Assembly (NCBI RefSeq): GCF_030056815.1
Contig: NZ_JASHKR010000026.1
Span: forward strand, 1-64,000
Direction of reading: 5' to 3'
Origin: Rhodococcus sp. IEGM 1379
GTDB lineage: Bacteria; Actinomycetota; Actinomycetes; Mycobacteriales; Mycobacteriaceae
Length of the DNA stretch: 64,000 bases
The position numbers and the translations under genes were made by a program. The notes below the pieces were generated by a model. That model worked only from the letters and a program-made list of their open reading frames with translations. It was not told the DNA's origin and searched no databases. Position 1 is the first letter of the stretch, and every line of letters starts with the position of its first letter. Below are positions 30,716 through 42,420 of this stretch, in pieces.

Positions 30716-32152
30716 GTGGCATTTACCACGGCCGAAGAGGTCATCAAGTACATCGCGGACGAGAACATCGAGTACGTCGACATTCGCTTCAGCGATTTGC
30801 CGGGCGTGCAGCAGCACTTCTCCATCCCTGCGTTTGCTTTCAACCAGGACGTATTCGAGGACGGCCTTGCGTTCGACGGTTCCTCCGTCCGCGGCTTCCA
30901 GTCGATCCACGAGTCCGACATGATGTTGCTTCCCGACATCAGCACAGCCCAGATCGACCCCTTCCGGAAGGCGAAGACCCTCAACATCAACTTCTTCGTC
31001 CACGATCCGTTCACCCGTGAGTCCTACAGCCGCGACCCGCGAAACGTTGCCCGCAAGGCCGAGGAGTACTTGCTCAGCACCGGTATCGCGGACACCGCAT
31101 TCTTCGGAGCCGAGGCCGAGTTCTACATCTTCGACTCGGTTCGTTACGACTCCGGCATGAACTCCGCTTTCTACGAGCTGGATTCTGTCTCCGGCTCCTG
31201 GAACACCGGCGCCGAGACCAATCCCGACGGCTCCCCCAACCTCGGCTACAAGGTTCGCTCCAAGGGCGGGTACTTCCCCGTCGCTCCGTACGACCACTAC
31301 GTGGACCTGCGCGACGAAATCTCCACCAACCTGACCAACGCGGGCTTCGAGCTCGAGCGCGGCCACCACGAGGTCGGCACCGGCGGTCAGCAGGAGATCA
31401 ACTACAAGTTCAACACCCTGCTCGCAGCCGCCGACGACCTGCAGCTGTTCAAGTACATCGTCAAGAACACCTGCTGGCAGCATGGCAAGTCCGCCACCTT
31501 CATGCCGAAGCCACTCTTCGGTGACAACGGCTCGGGTATGCACGTCCACCAGTCCCTGTGGAAGGACGGCAAACCCCTCTTCCACGACGAGTCCGGCTAC
31601 GCAGGCCTCTCGGATATGGCTCGCCACTACATCGGCGGCATCCTGCACCACGCTCCGTCTCTGTTGGCCTTCACCAACCCGACGATCAACTCCTACCACC
31701 GTTTGGTGCCGGGCTACGAAGCTCCCATCAACCTCGTGTACAGCCAGCGCAACCGTTCGGCAGCTGTCCGTATCCCGATCACGGGCAACAACCCGAAGGC
31801 CAAGCGTCTCGAGTTCCGCGCACCCGATGCGTCCGGTAACCCGTACCTGAACTTCGCGGCGCAGATGATGGCCGGCCTGGACGGCATCAAGAACAAGATC
31901 GAGCCGATGGCTCCGGTCGACAAGGACCTCTACGAGCTTCCCCCGGAGGAGGCGCGCAACATCCCGCAGGCTCCGACCAACCTCGAGACCGTCATCAACA
32001 ACCTCGAGCGCGATCACGAGTACCTGACCGAGGGTGGGGTCTTCACCTCCGACCTGATCGAGACCTGGATCTCCATCAAGCGTGAGCAGGAAATCGCTCC
32101 CGTGAACCTGCGTCCGCACCCGTACGAGTTCGAGCTCTACTACGACGTGTGA
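30716..32152 (+). CDS. glnA: glutamine synthetase type I
   Basis: GlnA (478 aa) makes glutamine from glutamate and ammonia, as a dodecamer. Landmarks are DGSSVRGFQ near the N-terminus, [10 protein letters not shown] (metal-binding Glu), [10 protein letters not shown] and the ATP-site NRSAAVRIP. The tyrosine in [11 protein letters not shown] is the adenylylation target of GlnE, whose gene is at the end of this window. Start GTG 30716 follows AAGGAGCACGAGC. This is the GlnA1 form of actinobacteria. Confidence 0.97.
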   Translation: MAFTTAEEVIKYIADENIEYVDIRFSDLPGVQQHFSIPAFAFNQDVFEDGLAFDGSSVRGFQSIHESDMMLLPDISTAQIDPFRKAKTLNINFFVHDPFTRESYSRDPRNVARKAEEYLLSTGIADTAFFGAEAEFYIFDSVRYDSGMNSAFYELDSVSGSWNTGAETNPDGSPNLGYKVRSKGGYFPVAPYDHYVDLRDEISTNLTNAGFELERGHHEVGTGGQQEINYKFNTLLAAADDLQLFKYIVKNTCWQHGKSATFMPKPLFGDNGSGMHVHQSLWKDGKPLFHDESGYAGLSDMARHYIGGILHHAPSLLAFTNPTINSYHRLVPGYEAPINLVYSQRNRSAAVRIPITGNNPKAKRLEFRAPDASGNPYLNFAAQMMAGLDGIKNKIEPMAPVDKDLYELPPEEARNIPQAPTNLETVINNLERDHEYLTEGGVFTSDLIETWISIKREQEIAPVNLRPHPYEFELYYDV

Positions 32153-32187
32153 TCCGCATCCTGACGTAAGTCAGACATCGCTGTTTC

Positions 32188-32229
32188 CAAGTCCACCCGT
32201 TCCGCATCTGCGGGGCGGGTGGACTTGTC
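32188..32229 (+). terminator. terminator after glnA
   Basis: Stem CAAGTCCACCCG / CGGGTGGACTTG (32188-32199 with 32216-32227) with an inner CCGC/GCGG stem is followed by TCTGT. Confidence 0.8.
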
Positions 32230-32323
32230 TGTGCATCGCCACATGTGCTGGCTGAGACGGGTTCTTGGTACCGTCGTCGGTATGAATCCGCCGAAAGGCG
32301 CATGACGCGCCACCGCCCGCGCA

Positions 32324-32446
32324 GTCGTGCTGATCGACACCGCACGCGTCGTCGTGCTGATCGACACCGCACGCGTAGTCGTGCTGATCGACACCGCACG
32401 CGTAGTCGTGCTGATCGACATCGCACGCGTAGTCGTGCTGATCGAG
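32324..32446. repeat. 27-bp minisatellite, four full units and a partial
   Basis: Units of GTCGTGCTGATCGACACCGC plus ACGCGTA repeat head to tail at 32324, 32351, 32378 and 32405, with a 15-base partial at 32432. Only two single-base changes separate the full units. Since 27 is a multiple of three, all frames stay open; one plus-strand frame reads VVLIDTARV repeatedly. No spacers are present, so it is not a CRISPR array. Confidence 0.95.
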
Positions 32447-32477
32447 GACGGCGAGATCACGCTGCACGTCGGGAGAG

Positions 32478-32612
32478 GTGATCGAATTTCCGCTTCTCTT
32501 CGTCGAAAGACCCGCATCCGAAGCCGACACGGTGACGATCCGCGCGCTCCTGGAAGCAAGTTCTCGCGATCCGAATCTTCAGTACACCGGCCACAATTCG
32601 CCTCGCCGGTGA
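32478..32612 (+). CDS. possible 44-residue ORF or gene fragment
   Basis: From GTG 32478 a short frame reads VIEFPLLFVERPASEADT and ends in GHNSPRR. Its codon use looks protein-like, more so than the other frames here. The minisatellite frame upstream ends in VLIEDGEITLHVGRGD, out of phase with it by one shift, so both may be pieces of one broken gene. I do not recognise it. Confidence 0.25.
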   Translation: MIEFPLLFVERPASEADTVTIRALLEASSRDPNLQYTGHNSPRR

Positions 32613-33378
32613 GAATGGAACGGAGTACTGCGCGGTGACGGTGGGACAGCGTCATGGCGAGGCTTTCGGCCACTCAGCGGAAACGTCGAACTGGTAGGCC
32701 GGTTTTACGGAGTGTTGGGCGAGGTATCTTCGTATGTGCGTGGACGGGTCATCTGCGTGCAGCTGGTCACCGAACGCTACCGGCGGCGACGTCGCAGTGG
32801 TGGTACTTCCCGACCTGACCTACGGGGCGGTGGAGCAACTCGGAGGTGACGTCCGCCGTGGAAGTCAGGTCGGCGACATCGTGTGGATCATCGGTCACCC
32901 CCGGACGGGACGTCTCGAACGGGATGGTGGCCGCTACCCGGCCCTGTCGATTACGACCGCACTCGCCAGTTCTGGCTTTTGACCTTGCTGGATGCGAGCA
33001 CTCTCGAACCGGTGAAGAGCACACCGATTTTTGCCACCAACCCCGCTGTCACGGTCGATCGCAACGGAACCGTCTGGGTGAGAGGTGCCGGTGTGCAGTC
33101 GATTCCGGCGCAGTCGATGCAGTGTCCGGAGAACTTGGACGTAGCTGCTCTACTCGATGAACCGTGCCGGCAGTAGCCGCGCACCGATAGGCCTGCATTC
33201 ACATGCGCTACACATACGGGAAACCGTTTCAGACCAGCCGGTATTTCCTGTCCGACCAACCTGGTAGTACTTACGACATGAAACGGACAGCCGCCCCACG
33301 TCGGCGGATCCGTGACACGCCTACCCGTGATCGGTCGACACAAGAATTCACGGGCAATCACTCAAAGTAAGGAAAACC
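32613..33378 (+). pseudogene. degenerate region with a gene remnant at 32883-33176
   Basis: No intact gene is seen over this stretch. A plus-strand frame from about 32883 to 33176 reads FWLLTLLDASTLEPVKS and then VTVDRNGTVWVRGAGVQSI, like the end of a larger beta-rich protein. A different frame just upstream (32734-32982) reads VVVLPDLTYGAVEQLGGDV. The pieces suggest a frameshifted, decayed gene, but no family is evident. Confidence 0.35.
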
Positions 33379-34137
33379 ATGACAACACCGGCCGGATGGC
33401 ACCCAGACCCCGAAGGCTCCGGACAACTGCGGTGGTGGGACGGACAACAGTGGACAGCGGCACTTCAGCCACCCCCGACGAGTCCGACACCATACGAACA
33501 CGTGTCGACACCATACGAACACGTGTCGGACCCGCAGGCCGACCCGGAGTCCGGTAAACCCACACGCAAAAAGTGGCCGTGGATCGCCGGTGGCGTGGTG
33601 GTGCTCTTCGTCATTCTAGGTGTGGCTACTTCTATCAATAAGTCGTCCGATGTTGCATCGAGCAGCCAGTCGACCACAACACAGCCCACTGCGATAGAAA
33701 AGACTCCGGTCACAACGAAGGCGACAACTTCGACTCAGGCCCCGCCGCCCTCGAAGGCACCGGTGGCACCTATCGAAACAGTGACGCAAGCACCCACTAC
33801 GACGACCAATCCTAAGACCACCGCACCGGCAAGGCCGGAGCCCGGAATGACGGGTGGGCAAAAGAACGCTGTACGCGCCGCGAAAGACTACCTCGCCTAC
33901 ACCGCCTTCTCCCGACAGGGCCTGATTGAGCAGCTGGAGTACGAGGACTACTCGACTGCGGACGCAACTTTCGCTGTGGACTACGTTGCGCCTGATTGGA
34001 ATGAGCAGGCTGCAAAGGCTGCCGCGGACTACCTCGACTACTCCGCCTTCTCCCGACAGGGCCTGATTGAGCAGCTGGAGTACGAGGGCTACACCACCGC
34101 ACAGGCACAGTACGGAGTCGAACAGACCGGCATCTAG
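33379..34137 (+). CDS. membrane protein with DUF2510 and two Ltp repeats
   Basis: A 252-residue protein. Residues 1-30 are a DUF2510 segment (AGWHPDPEGSGQLRWWDGQQ). A membrane helix lies at about 73-95 (WIAGGVVVLFVILGVATSI). A Thr/Pro-rich linker follows, then two near-identical C-terminal Ltp repeats sharing FSRQGLIEQLEYE. Ltp domains occur in a superinfection-exclusion lipoprotein of a streptococcal phage and in many actinobacterial surface proteins. Here the anchor is a helix, not a lipobox. A 21-bp tandem duplication at 33487-33528 doubles TPYEHVS. Function is unknown. Confidence 0.87.
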   Translation: MTTPAGWHPDPEGSGQLRWWDGQQWTAALQPPPTSPTPYEHVSTPYEHVSDPQADPESGKPTRKKWPWIAGGVVVLFVILGVATSINKSSDVASSSQSTTTQPTAIEKTPVTTKATTSTQAPPPSKAPVAPIETVTQAPTTTTNPKTTAPARPEPGMTGGQKNAVRAAKDYLAYTAFSRQGLIEQLEYEDYSTADATFAVDYVAPDWNEQAAKAAADYLDYSAFSRQGLIEQLEYEGYTTAQAQYGVEQTGI

Positions 34138-34272
34138 CGTCCCGCGCCTGGTTTCGGACCCATTCGAAATGGCTATTCCCAGAGCGTTGGCCACCAATGT
34201 CGGTGTGGCACGTTCACTCTCGTTACTGCATTCGCAAGTGTTCAAGGTATAGCCAGCCACGGAAGGTCGGAC

Positions 34273-35769
34273 ATGACCACTGAGAATGCGCCGGACACCG
34301 ATTCTGCAGATGAAGAGTGCGTGGACTGTGGCTACGAACCAGAACTGAAGCGAACTCTTGGTTCCTTCCAGGTGTTCGCAGTTTCTTTTGCATTCATCTC
34401 CGTGGCGGTCGGCATCTTCGCCACCTATGACAATGTGCTGACCAGTGCCGGCCCGGTGGGTATCTGGCTATGGATATTGGCGGCGATCGGTCAGGCACTG
34501 GTGGCACTGGTGGTCGCTCAGTTCGCAGCCCGCATCGCGCTCAGCGGGTCCTCGTACCAATGGGCGTCGCGGCTGGCGAGCCCGAAGATCGGCTGGCTGT
34601 TCGGCTGGCTGACCTTCTGGTATCTGGCGATCGCGGTAGTCGCGTTGGATAACGCGCTGGCCAGCCAGGCGTTCATGCCGCTGGTAGGGATGCGGGAAAA
34701 TGAGAGCACCGCTCGGCTGATCACGGTGGTCATTCTCGTTGTTCAGGCCGTGCTGGTGATCGCCTCGACGCGACTGCTCGGCCTGATCACCTCCAGCGCA
34801 GTGGGGATCGAGTTGGCCATCGTGGTGGTGCTGGTCGTTGTATTGGCCGTTGTCATGGTGTTCACGGGCAGCGGCGATCTCGGCAACCTCACTTCGCGTG
34901 GGATCACCGTCGATTCCCCGAACTATTTTGCCATCGGCGGCGGGTTGATGGCCGGCATGATCATGGGGCTCACAACGCTGGTCGGCTTCGACTCAGCGGC
35001 GAATCTGGCTGAGGAAGCCAAGGATCCGTTTCGCAGCGTCCCCCGGGCGATCGTGGCCTCGGTCGTCGCGGCGGGAGTCTTAGGGCTGATTTTCCTGATC
35101 GCGCTTACTATCGCGATCAAGGATGTCCCGGCGGTGAGCAACAGCGGCTCGCCGGTGGCCGCGATCATCCGAAGTCAGCTCGGGCCGGTTGTAGAACGAA
35201 TCCTGTTGGCGGGCCTGGCATTCGCAATGTTCGGCGCCGGGATGGTGGTGATTGCAGCGTGCTCGCGGCAAGTCTTCGCAATGGCGCGTGACGAGCGGTT
35301 TCCTGCGCACCGGTTGATGCGACGAGTCAATCCCAAGACGCAGACCCCGGTTCCGGCGACGATCCTGATCCTCGCCGTCGGGGTTGTCCTGATGGTCGCA
35401 CTACCCGGTTCAGCGCTGCTGCAGCTGATCATCGGGTCGACGATCTTGCCGGCACTGATCTACGGGGCGATAGTGATCCTCTATTTGGCGGTGCGGAAAC
35501 GACTGGAGCGCAAAGAAGGTGGCTTCAGCGTGGGCCGCTTCGAACTGCCGGTCGCCGTCGCTGCATTGATGTGGGTGGTGTTCGTAGTGTTTGTTCTCGT
35601 GACACCCGGGGATGCGGCCGTTCCTGTCTTGATCGTCGTCGGCCTGATCGTCGCCGGCGGAATCTATTTCGCGTACATGATGATCTTCAATCGCAAGGTG
35701 CTCGATACTGAACCCGGTGATGTCGATGAATTCGCGGCTGCACCCGCGATTCCCGAGACGACGGAATGA
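34273..35769 (+). CDS. APC superfamily amino acid/amine permease
   Basis: A 498-residue transporter with about twelve membrane helices and the APC-family first helix region SFAFISVAVGIFATY. GFDSAANLAEEAKDPFRSVPRAI is typical of the amine and GABA-type permeases of this superfamily (its FDSAANLAEEAKDP core is the best match). A cysteine pair (EECVDCGYEPELKR) opens the cytoplasmic N-terminus. Its stop overlaps the next gene by four bases, so it probably imports the compound that the two downstream flavoproteins oxidise. Substrate is not evident. Confidence 0.88.
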   Translation: MTTENAPDTDSADEECVDCGYEPELKRTLGSFQVFAVSFAFISVAVGIFATYDNVLTSAGPVGIWLWILAAIGQALVALVVAQFAARIALSGSSYQWASRLASPKIGWLFGWLTFWYLAIAVVALDNALASQAFMPLVGMRENESTARLITVVILVVQAVLVIASTRLLGLITSSAVGIELAIVVVLVVVLAVVMVFTGSGDLGNLTSRGITVDSPNYFAIGGGLMAGMIMGLTTLVGFDSAANLAEEAKDPFRSVPRAIVASVVAAGVLGLIFLIALTIAIKDVPAVSNSGSPVAAIIRSQLGPVVERILLAGLAFAMFGAGMVVIAACSRQVFAMARDERFPAHRLMRRVNPKTQTPVPATILILAVGVVLMVALPGSALLQLIIGSTILPALIYGAIVILYLAVRKRLERKEGGFSVGRFELPVAVAALMWVVFVVFVLVTPGDAAVPVLIVVGLIVAGGIYFAYMMIFNRKVLDTEPGDVDEFAAAPAIPETTE

Positions 35770-37148
35770 GTACCACCACAGACCGACCAGCCGAGTTGAC
35801 CGGCCGTATCGTCCGTCCGGACAACTCCGACTACCCCGATGCACGCGCCTGCTGGAATCTGCTTTTCAACCACGCACCGAGGGTGATCGTGTTCGCGCGG
35901 GAAACCCAGGACGTTGTCAACGCGGTGGGCTGGGCGCGGCAGAATCAGATCCAGATTCGGGTACGCAGCGGTGGTCATTGCCTCGAGGGTTGGTCGTCTG
36001 TCGATGACGGGATCGTGATCGACGTCAGCGAAATGAAGTCGGCAACCATCGACACGGCATCGAACACCGCGACCGTCGGCGCGGGACTCAACCAGACGGA
36101 AGCCGTAGCCCTGCTCGGCAACGTTGGCTTCGCCGCGCCGACCGGCACCGAAGGAACCGTCAGTTTGGGCGGCGCGACCCTGGGCGGCGGCTTCGGACTC
36201 CTCACCCGCAACTTCGGCATGGCGTGCGACAATTTGGTTGCGGCCGAGGTCGTCGTCACGTCAAACGTCGACGGGGCCAAGACAATCGTCGTCGACGAGG
36301 AGACCCACTCGGACCTGCTGTGGGCGCTTCGCGGCGCTGGCAACGGCAACTTCGGAATCGTCACCTCGTTGACCTATACGATTCACCCCCTGGCGCGGAC
36401 CGTCTACGTCACGGCGAGGTGGCCAGGTCTAGGCAATCTCCCGTGGGTCTTCGACGCTTGGCAGCACTGCGCGCCCTTCGCCGACAACCGCCTGACAAGC
36501 CAACTCGAGATACACCACGACGAGATCCTGCTGGTCGGTGTCCTCGCATCCGGGTCGGAAGCCGAGGCGATCCGGATGCTGAAGCCGATCCTGTCAATCG
36601 GAAATCCCGACGTCTCGACGACGAACGCGAGTTGGGCTGACACCTATGCCGGATTCCAGATACCGACCCCCGAGGAACCTGCGAACTGGAAGTTCTTCTC
36701 GCAGTTCGTCTCCCACCAATTCCCCATTGAAGCGATCAACCTGATCTGTGGGTTCATGTCGACGGCCCCTTCGCCGGACTGTAACTACTTCACCAATGCT
36801 CTCGGCGGAGCGGTCATCGACAGTGAACCTTCCGGCGGCTCAGCTTTTGCCCATCGCAACGCACTGTTCTACGCCGAGCCAGGTGCAGGCTGGGGCACCC
36901 GAGGTGGGACACCCGCACCGGAAGATCCGCTCACTGCGAAGTGCCAGGCCTGGATAGCCGAATTCAGCCAAGCGCTGGCGCCCTACATCAATGGCGCCTA
37001 CACCAACGTGCCCAATGCCGACATGACTGACTGGCAGACCGCCTACTGGGGGTCCAACGTCGACCGACTGCGCACAATCAAGGCGAAGTACGACCACGAC
37101 AACGTATTTCACTTCGAGCAGAGCATTCCACCGGCCCCGTCCCGGTGA
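35766..37148 (+). CDS. FAD-linked oxidase, berberine-bridge type
   Basis: A 460-residue flavoprotein of the PCMH class. The N-terminal FAD domain has VRSGGHCLEGWSS, with the His that usually binds FAD covalently, and GGGFGLLTRNFGMACDNL, where the Cys may form the second bond. The C-terminal BBE segment ends in DNVFHFEQSIPP. No Tat or Sec signal is visible, so it is probably cytoplasmic. Such enzymes oxidise sugars, alkaloids or aromatic alcohols. It overlaps the permease stop (ATGA). Confidence 0.9.
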   Translation: MSTTTDRPAELTGRIVRPDNSDYPDARACWNLLFNHAPRVIVFARETQDVVNAVGWARQNQIQIRVRSGGHCLEGWSSVDDGIVIDVSEMKSATIDTASNTATVGAGLNQTEAVALLGNVGFAAPTGTEGTVSLGGATLGGGFGLLTRNFGMACDNLVAAEVVVTSNVDGAKTIVVDEETHSDLLWALRGAGNGNFGIVTSLTYTIHPLARTVYVTARWPGLGNLPWVFDAWQHCAPFADNRLTSQLEIHHDEILLVGVLASGSEAEAIRMLKPILSIGNPDVSTTNASWADTYAGFQIPTPEEPANWKFFSQFVSHQFPIEAINLICGFMSTAPSPDCNYFTNALGGAVIDSEPSGGSAFAHRNALFYAEPGAGWGTRGGTPAPEDPLTAKCQAWIAEFSQALAPYINGAYTNVPNADMTDWQTAYWGSNVDRLRTIKAKYDHDNVFHFEQSIPPAPSR

Positions 37149-37250
37149 CTGGAAGGAATCTCGGAACTGACCCGCGCGCGCAGTTTGGTTCGTACTGTTA
37201 CCGAGTCGAACAAATTCACCTGATACGCGCGGGGTCGAACGGGAGTGGCA

Positions 37251-38744
37251 ATGGAGATGGATGTGATCGTCGTTGGCGGCGGTACAAGCGGCGCGGTATT
37301 GGCCGCACGACTCTCTGAAGACCCGGGTCGACGCGTACTGCTGCTCGAGCAGGGCCAGGACGACGCAGCGTACGACGACACCGTCCTACAACCGTCTGCA
37401 GCGGGAAACGTCTGGGCCGGAACCCCTTTCACTCAAGGGTTTCCCATGCGAGCGAAGGGCGAAGCTACAGTCCCCATGGTGCGCGGGCGCGTCTTGGGCG
37501 GGACTTCAGCCGTGAACTATCTGGCAACGATGCGCGGCCAGCCTGCCGACTACGACGCGTGGGCCGCCAGTGGACTCGACGGTTGGAGCTGGACGGACAT
37601 CCTCGCGACATTCCGCGCGATGGAGAACGACCTGGACTGCGGTGCATCGGAGCTTCACGGCTCGGACGGTCCGCTCGTCGTACGACGCTCCACACCCGAG
37701 CAACAGACCGAATCCCAGCGGGCCTTCCTCGCCGGACTGCGCGAAATCGACGTGCCCTGGGTTGACGACGTCAATGACCCTGAGCAGCTCCCGGGCGTCG
37801 GAATCTTCCCGTTGACGGTGTCCGCGGACGGCGCCGAGCGGCTGACCGTGAGTCGGGCGTACCTGACCGAAGAGGTTCGGTCGCGACCGAACCTCACCGT
37901 CGAGACAGGTGTCACGGTGAACCGGGTGGTCGTCGAGAACGGACGGGCGACGCATGTCATCACCGCCGACGGCCGGAAACTCTCCGCCGGCGAGATCATC
38001 GTCAGCTGTGGAGCCACTGGTTCACCGGCGCTCCTGCAGCGGTCCGGAATCGGCCCGAAGGACCTGCTGGACAGCCTCGACATCCCGGTCGTCGCCGACA
38101 TCCCCGGGGTGGGGGCGAACCTGCAGGACCACCTCGGTGTCCCCTTGGTTTATCACCATCCGGGCGGCAGTCCGCTGCGCGGTGGCCCGGTCCAACCGGT
38201 GTGGGTTGGCCGAACCCCTCAGTCGGACATCATCGACTTCCACGTCCTGAACCTGCCGATCGGCGAACCGACGGCCGACGGCGCGCATTTCTCGATCGTC
38301 CCGTTCCTCTTCGACGTCGGCGGGCGCGGACAGGTTCGAATCTCCTCGACCGAACCCAATGACGAACCCGATGTGTCGATGCCGGAGCTGACTGCGCGAG
38401 ACGTCGAACGCCTCGACTGGGTGCTGGGGCGCATCGCCGCTTTCGAATCAACAGGCCCGTTCGCCCAACTCGGCGCCACCAGAATCCAACCGACAACGGA
38501 CCTGACCTCCGAAGGTGCCGCTGCCGGATTGATCAACAGCGGCCAGATCAGCTACGCGCACCTGGGCGGCACCTGTGCGATGGGCGCAGACGGTGACCCG
38601 AACGCCGTCCTGGACGAGCGCTGCCGGGTACGCGGGGTCGAGGGCCTGCGGGTCGTGGACGCCTCCGCGATGCCGGTGTTGCCGGCGGGAAACACCTATC
38701 TCGGCTGCGTGATGATGGCAGAACGCGCCGCGCAACTGATCTGA
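37251..38744 (+). CDS. GMC family oxidoreductase (choline dehydrogenase-like)
   Basis: A 497-residue FAD enzyme. The dinucleotide motif is VIVVGGGTSGAVLAARL, the GMC signature GRVLGGTSAVNYLATMRG, and the catalytic His lies in YAHLGGTCAMG with Asn in GNTYLGC near the end. Start choice between GTG 37245, ATG 37251 and ATG 37257 is uncertain; GGGAG lies best for 37251. It follows the other oxidase by 102 bp on the same strand and likely acts on the same pathway, on an alcohol group. Confidence 0.9.
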   Translation: MEMDVIVVGGGTSGAVLAARLSEDPGRRVLLLEQGQDDAAYDDTVLQPSAAGNVWAGTPFTQGFPMRAKGEATVPMVRGRVLGGTSAVNYLATMRGQPADYDAWAASGLDGWSWTDILATFRAMENDLDCGASELHGSDGPLVVRRSTPEQQTESQRAFLAGLREIDVPWVDDVNDPEQLPGVGIFPLTVSADGAERLTVSRAYLTEEVRSRPNLTVETGVTVNRVVVENGRATHVITADGRKLSAGEIIVSCGATGSPALLQRSGIGPKDLLDSLDIPVVADIPGVGANLQDHLGVPLVYHHPGGSPLRGGPVQPVWVGRTPQSDIIDFHVLNLPIGEPTADGAHFSIVPFLFDVGGRGQVRISSTEPNDEPDVSMPELTARDVERLDWVLGRIAAFESTGPFAQLGATRIQPTTDLTSEGAAAGLINSGQISYAHLGGTCAMGADGDPNAVLDERCRVRGVEGLRVVDASAMPVLPAGNTYLGCVMMAERAAQLI

Positions 38745-38756
38745 GGCGGGTGGCTG

Positions 38757-39980
38757 TTACTGGCAGCCACTCACCTTCAGTAACTCCGCCGGCAGATCGT
38801 TCTGCATGACGACGTGTTCGCCGTCCCAGACGAAAGTCGCAGACGCCAGACCGGAAGGGTGTGCATTCGAGTCCATTCCGCGCGGCCACCTGTACTGAAC
38901 CGTGGCGCTGTCACTGGTGGAATCGACCACCGACGTGAATCCGAACGCACAGGACGTCGCGGTTCCGAGGTACTTACCGCGGTGGAAGAACATCACGTGT
39001 TCCGGCGAACTGCCTGTGCCACCTTTGGCTTCCGCCATGGCATAGCTCAGATCAGCGCAGGGGTCAAAGTTGTTGTCCCCCAAGAATGTCCACTCGATCC
39101 CCGGAATCCTGGAATCCGCTGGAACCTGGCTGATCGCATCCGCAATTGCTGCACTCTGGGGCGTTGTGCCGCATTTGACGGTCGCCACGGTTGCCGGATC
39201 GATGGCATTGTCCCCACACAGCCAGGGCCATCCTGCCATGTGTCCGAGGTTCTGCGGTTCCGCATTGAAGGTCTCCTCTTGACCGAACATGGAACCGTCA
39301 CCGAACTGACCACCGTTAGCACCGTCGTAGTTGTACGACGTCACCGTCATCGACGGGTGCGCAGTGGATCCCCCGTACGGCGCCGTGAATTCCCAGACCT
39401 CGATGGGCCGAGATGTGTCACCGGTGCATCGCACCGCCGTTTCGTTGCCTTCACCTCGATACAGCGTCCATTCGACCGGGCTTCCACCGAGAAGCAATAC
39501 CGGTGGGGACATCACCGCGAGGTGCGAGTCCTCCCAGGACCAGACCTTGTACGACGCGGAAACCCCGGGATCGACGGTTGCGATAACAACTTCGGCCCCT
39601 GGCCTTCCGTCGATGTCCCAGGCTCCGACAAACCCGCCAGCCCGCTGAACAACCGGGTCCGTCAACGTCTTCGACGCGGTGCCGGCCACCTGAGTGTCGA
39701 CGCCGCTGGCGGTCCGAACCACAATCTGGTCACCGACTCGGCCGATCGCGTCATCGATGCCATCTCCGTCGACGTCGGCGACAGCCAACTCGATGCAGTC
39801 CGACTTGCCCGCGCAGACGTCCGGCGTCGTGTCTGTCGGTGTCGAGATTGGTGTGCTCTCCCCCGCTTTCGCAGACCCTTCTACAGATTCCGACCCACAA
39901 GCCGTCAGAAGCAACGCAGCCGATGCGAATACAGAAATCGCCAATGTGGCTCTCACAGCGCCCCCTGATTCCGTACGCAC
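38757..39980 (-). CDS. putative lipoprotein with FG-GAP-like segment
   Basis: A 407-residue exported protein. The signal peptide ends in the lipobox LLLTACGS, so it should be lipid-anchored. After a Thr/Ser/Pro-rich linker, LAVADVDGDGIDDAIGRVGD has the Ca-binding look of FG-GAP or dockerin-like repeats, and a second GAWDIDGRPGAEVVIA segment follows. The C-terminal half has paired cysteines. No family is recognised. It lies 46 bp before katG in reverse order (downstream of it). Confidence 0.75.
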   Translation of the reverse strand: MRTESGGAVRATLAISVFASAALLLTACGSESVEGSAKAGESTPISTPTDTTPDVCAGKSDCIELAVADVDGDGIDDAIGRVGDQIVVRTASGVDTQVAGTASKTLTDPVVQRAGGFVGAWDIDGRPGAEVVIATVDPGVSASYKVWSWEDSHLAVMSPPVLLLGGSPVEWTLYRGEGNETAVRCTGDTSRPIEVWEFTAPYGGSTAHPSMTVTSYNYDGANGGQFGDGSMFGQEETFNAEPQNLGHMAGWPWLCGDNAIDPATVATVKCGTTPQSAAIADAISQVPADSRIPGIEWTFLGDNNFDPCADLSYAMAEAKGGTGSSPEHVMFFHRGKYLGTATSCAFGFTSVVDSTSDSATVQYRWPRGMDSNAHPSGLASATFVWDGEHVVMQNDLPAELLKVSGCQ

Positions 39981-40025
39981 TCCGTGATCGGAATGAGTAC
40001 AACTTCCAGGCAGTATTGCAGACGC

Positions 40026-42344
<2,319 letters not shown>

Positions 42345-42420
42345 TCACTTTTCCGGACTGATCCAAGACCCTTGCAAAAGTAGCTCTTACCTGCTCTGCC
42401 GAAGGTACCGACAGCCCGCT

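Noticed and set aside
30701-32119. A 472-codon minus-strand frame opposite glnA
   Set aside because: glnA is unambiguous; the mirror frame has no recognisable domain.
32324-32446. CRISPR array
   Set aside because: The units are directly adjacent with no spacers and no cas genes are in the window.
33379-34137. Prophage remnant around the Ltp-repeat gene
   Set aside because: No integrase, capsid, tail or att-like sequences are found nearby; Ltp domains are common in actinobacterial surface proteins.
38814-39968. A 384-codon plus-strand frame opposite the lipoprotein gene
   Set aside because: The minus-strand frame has a signal peptide and lipobox; the plus frame is Arg-rich and featureless.
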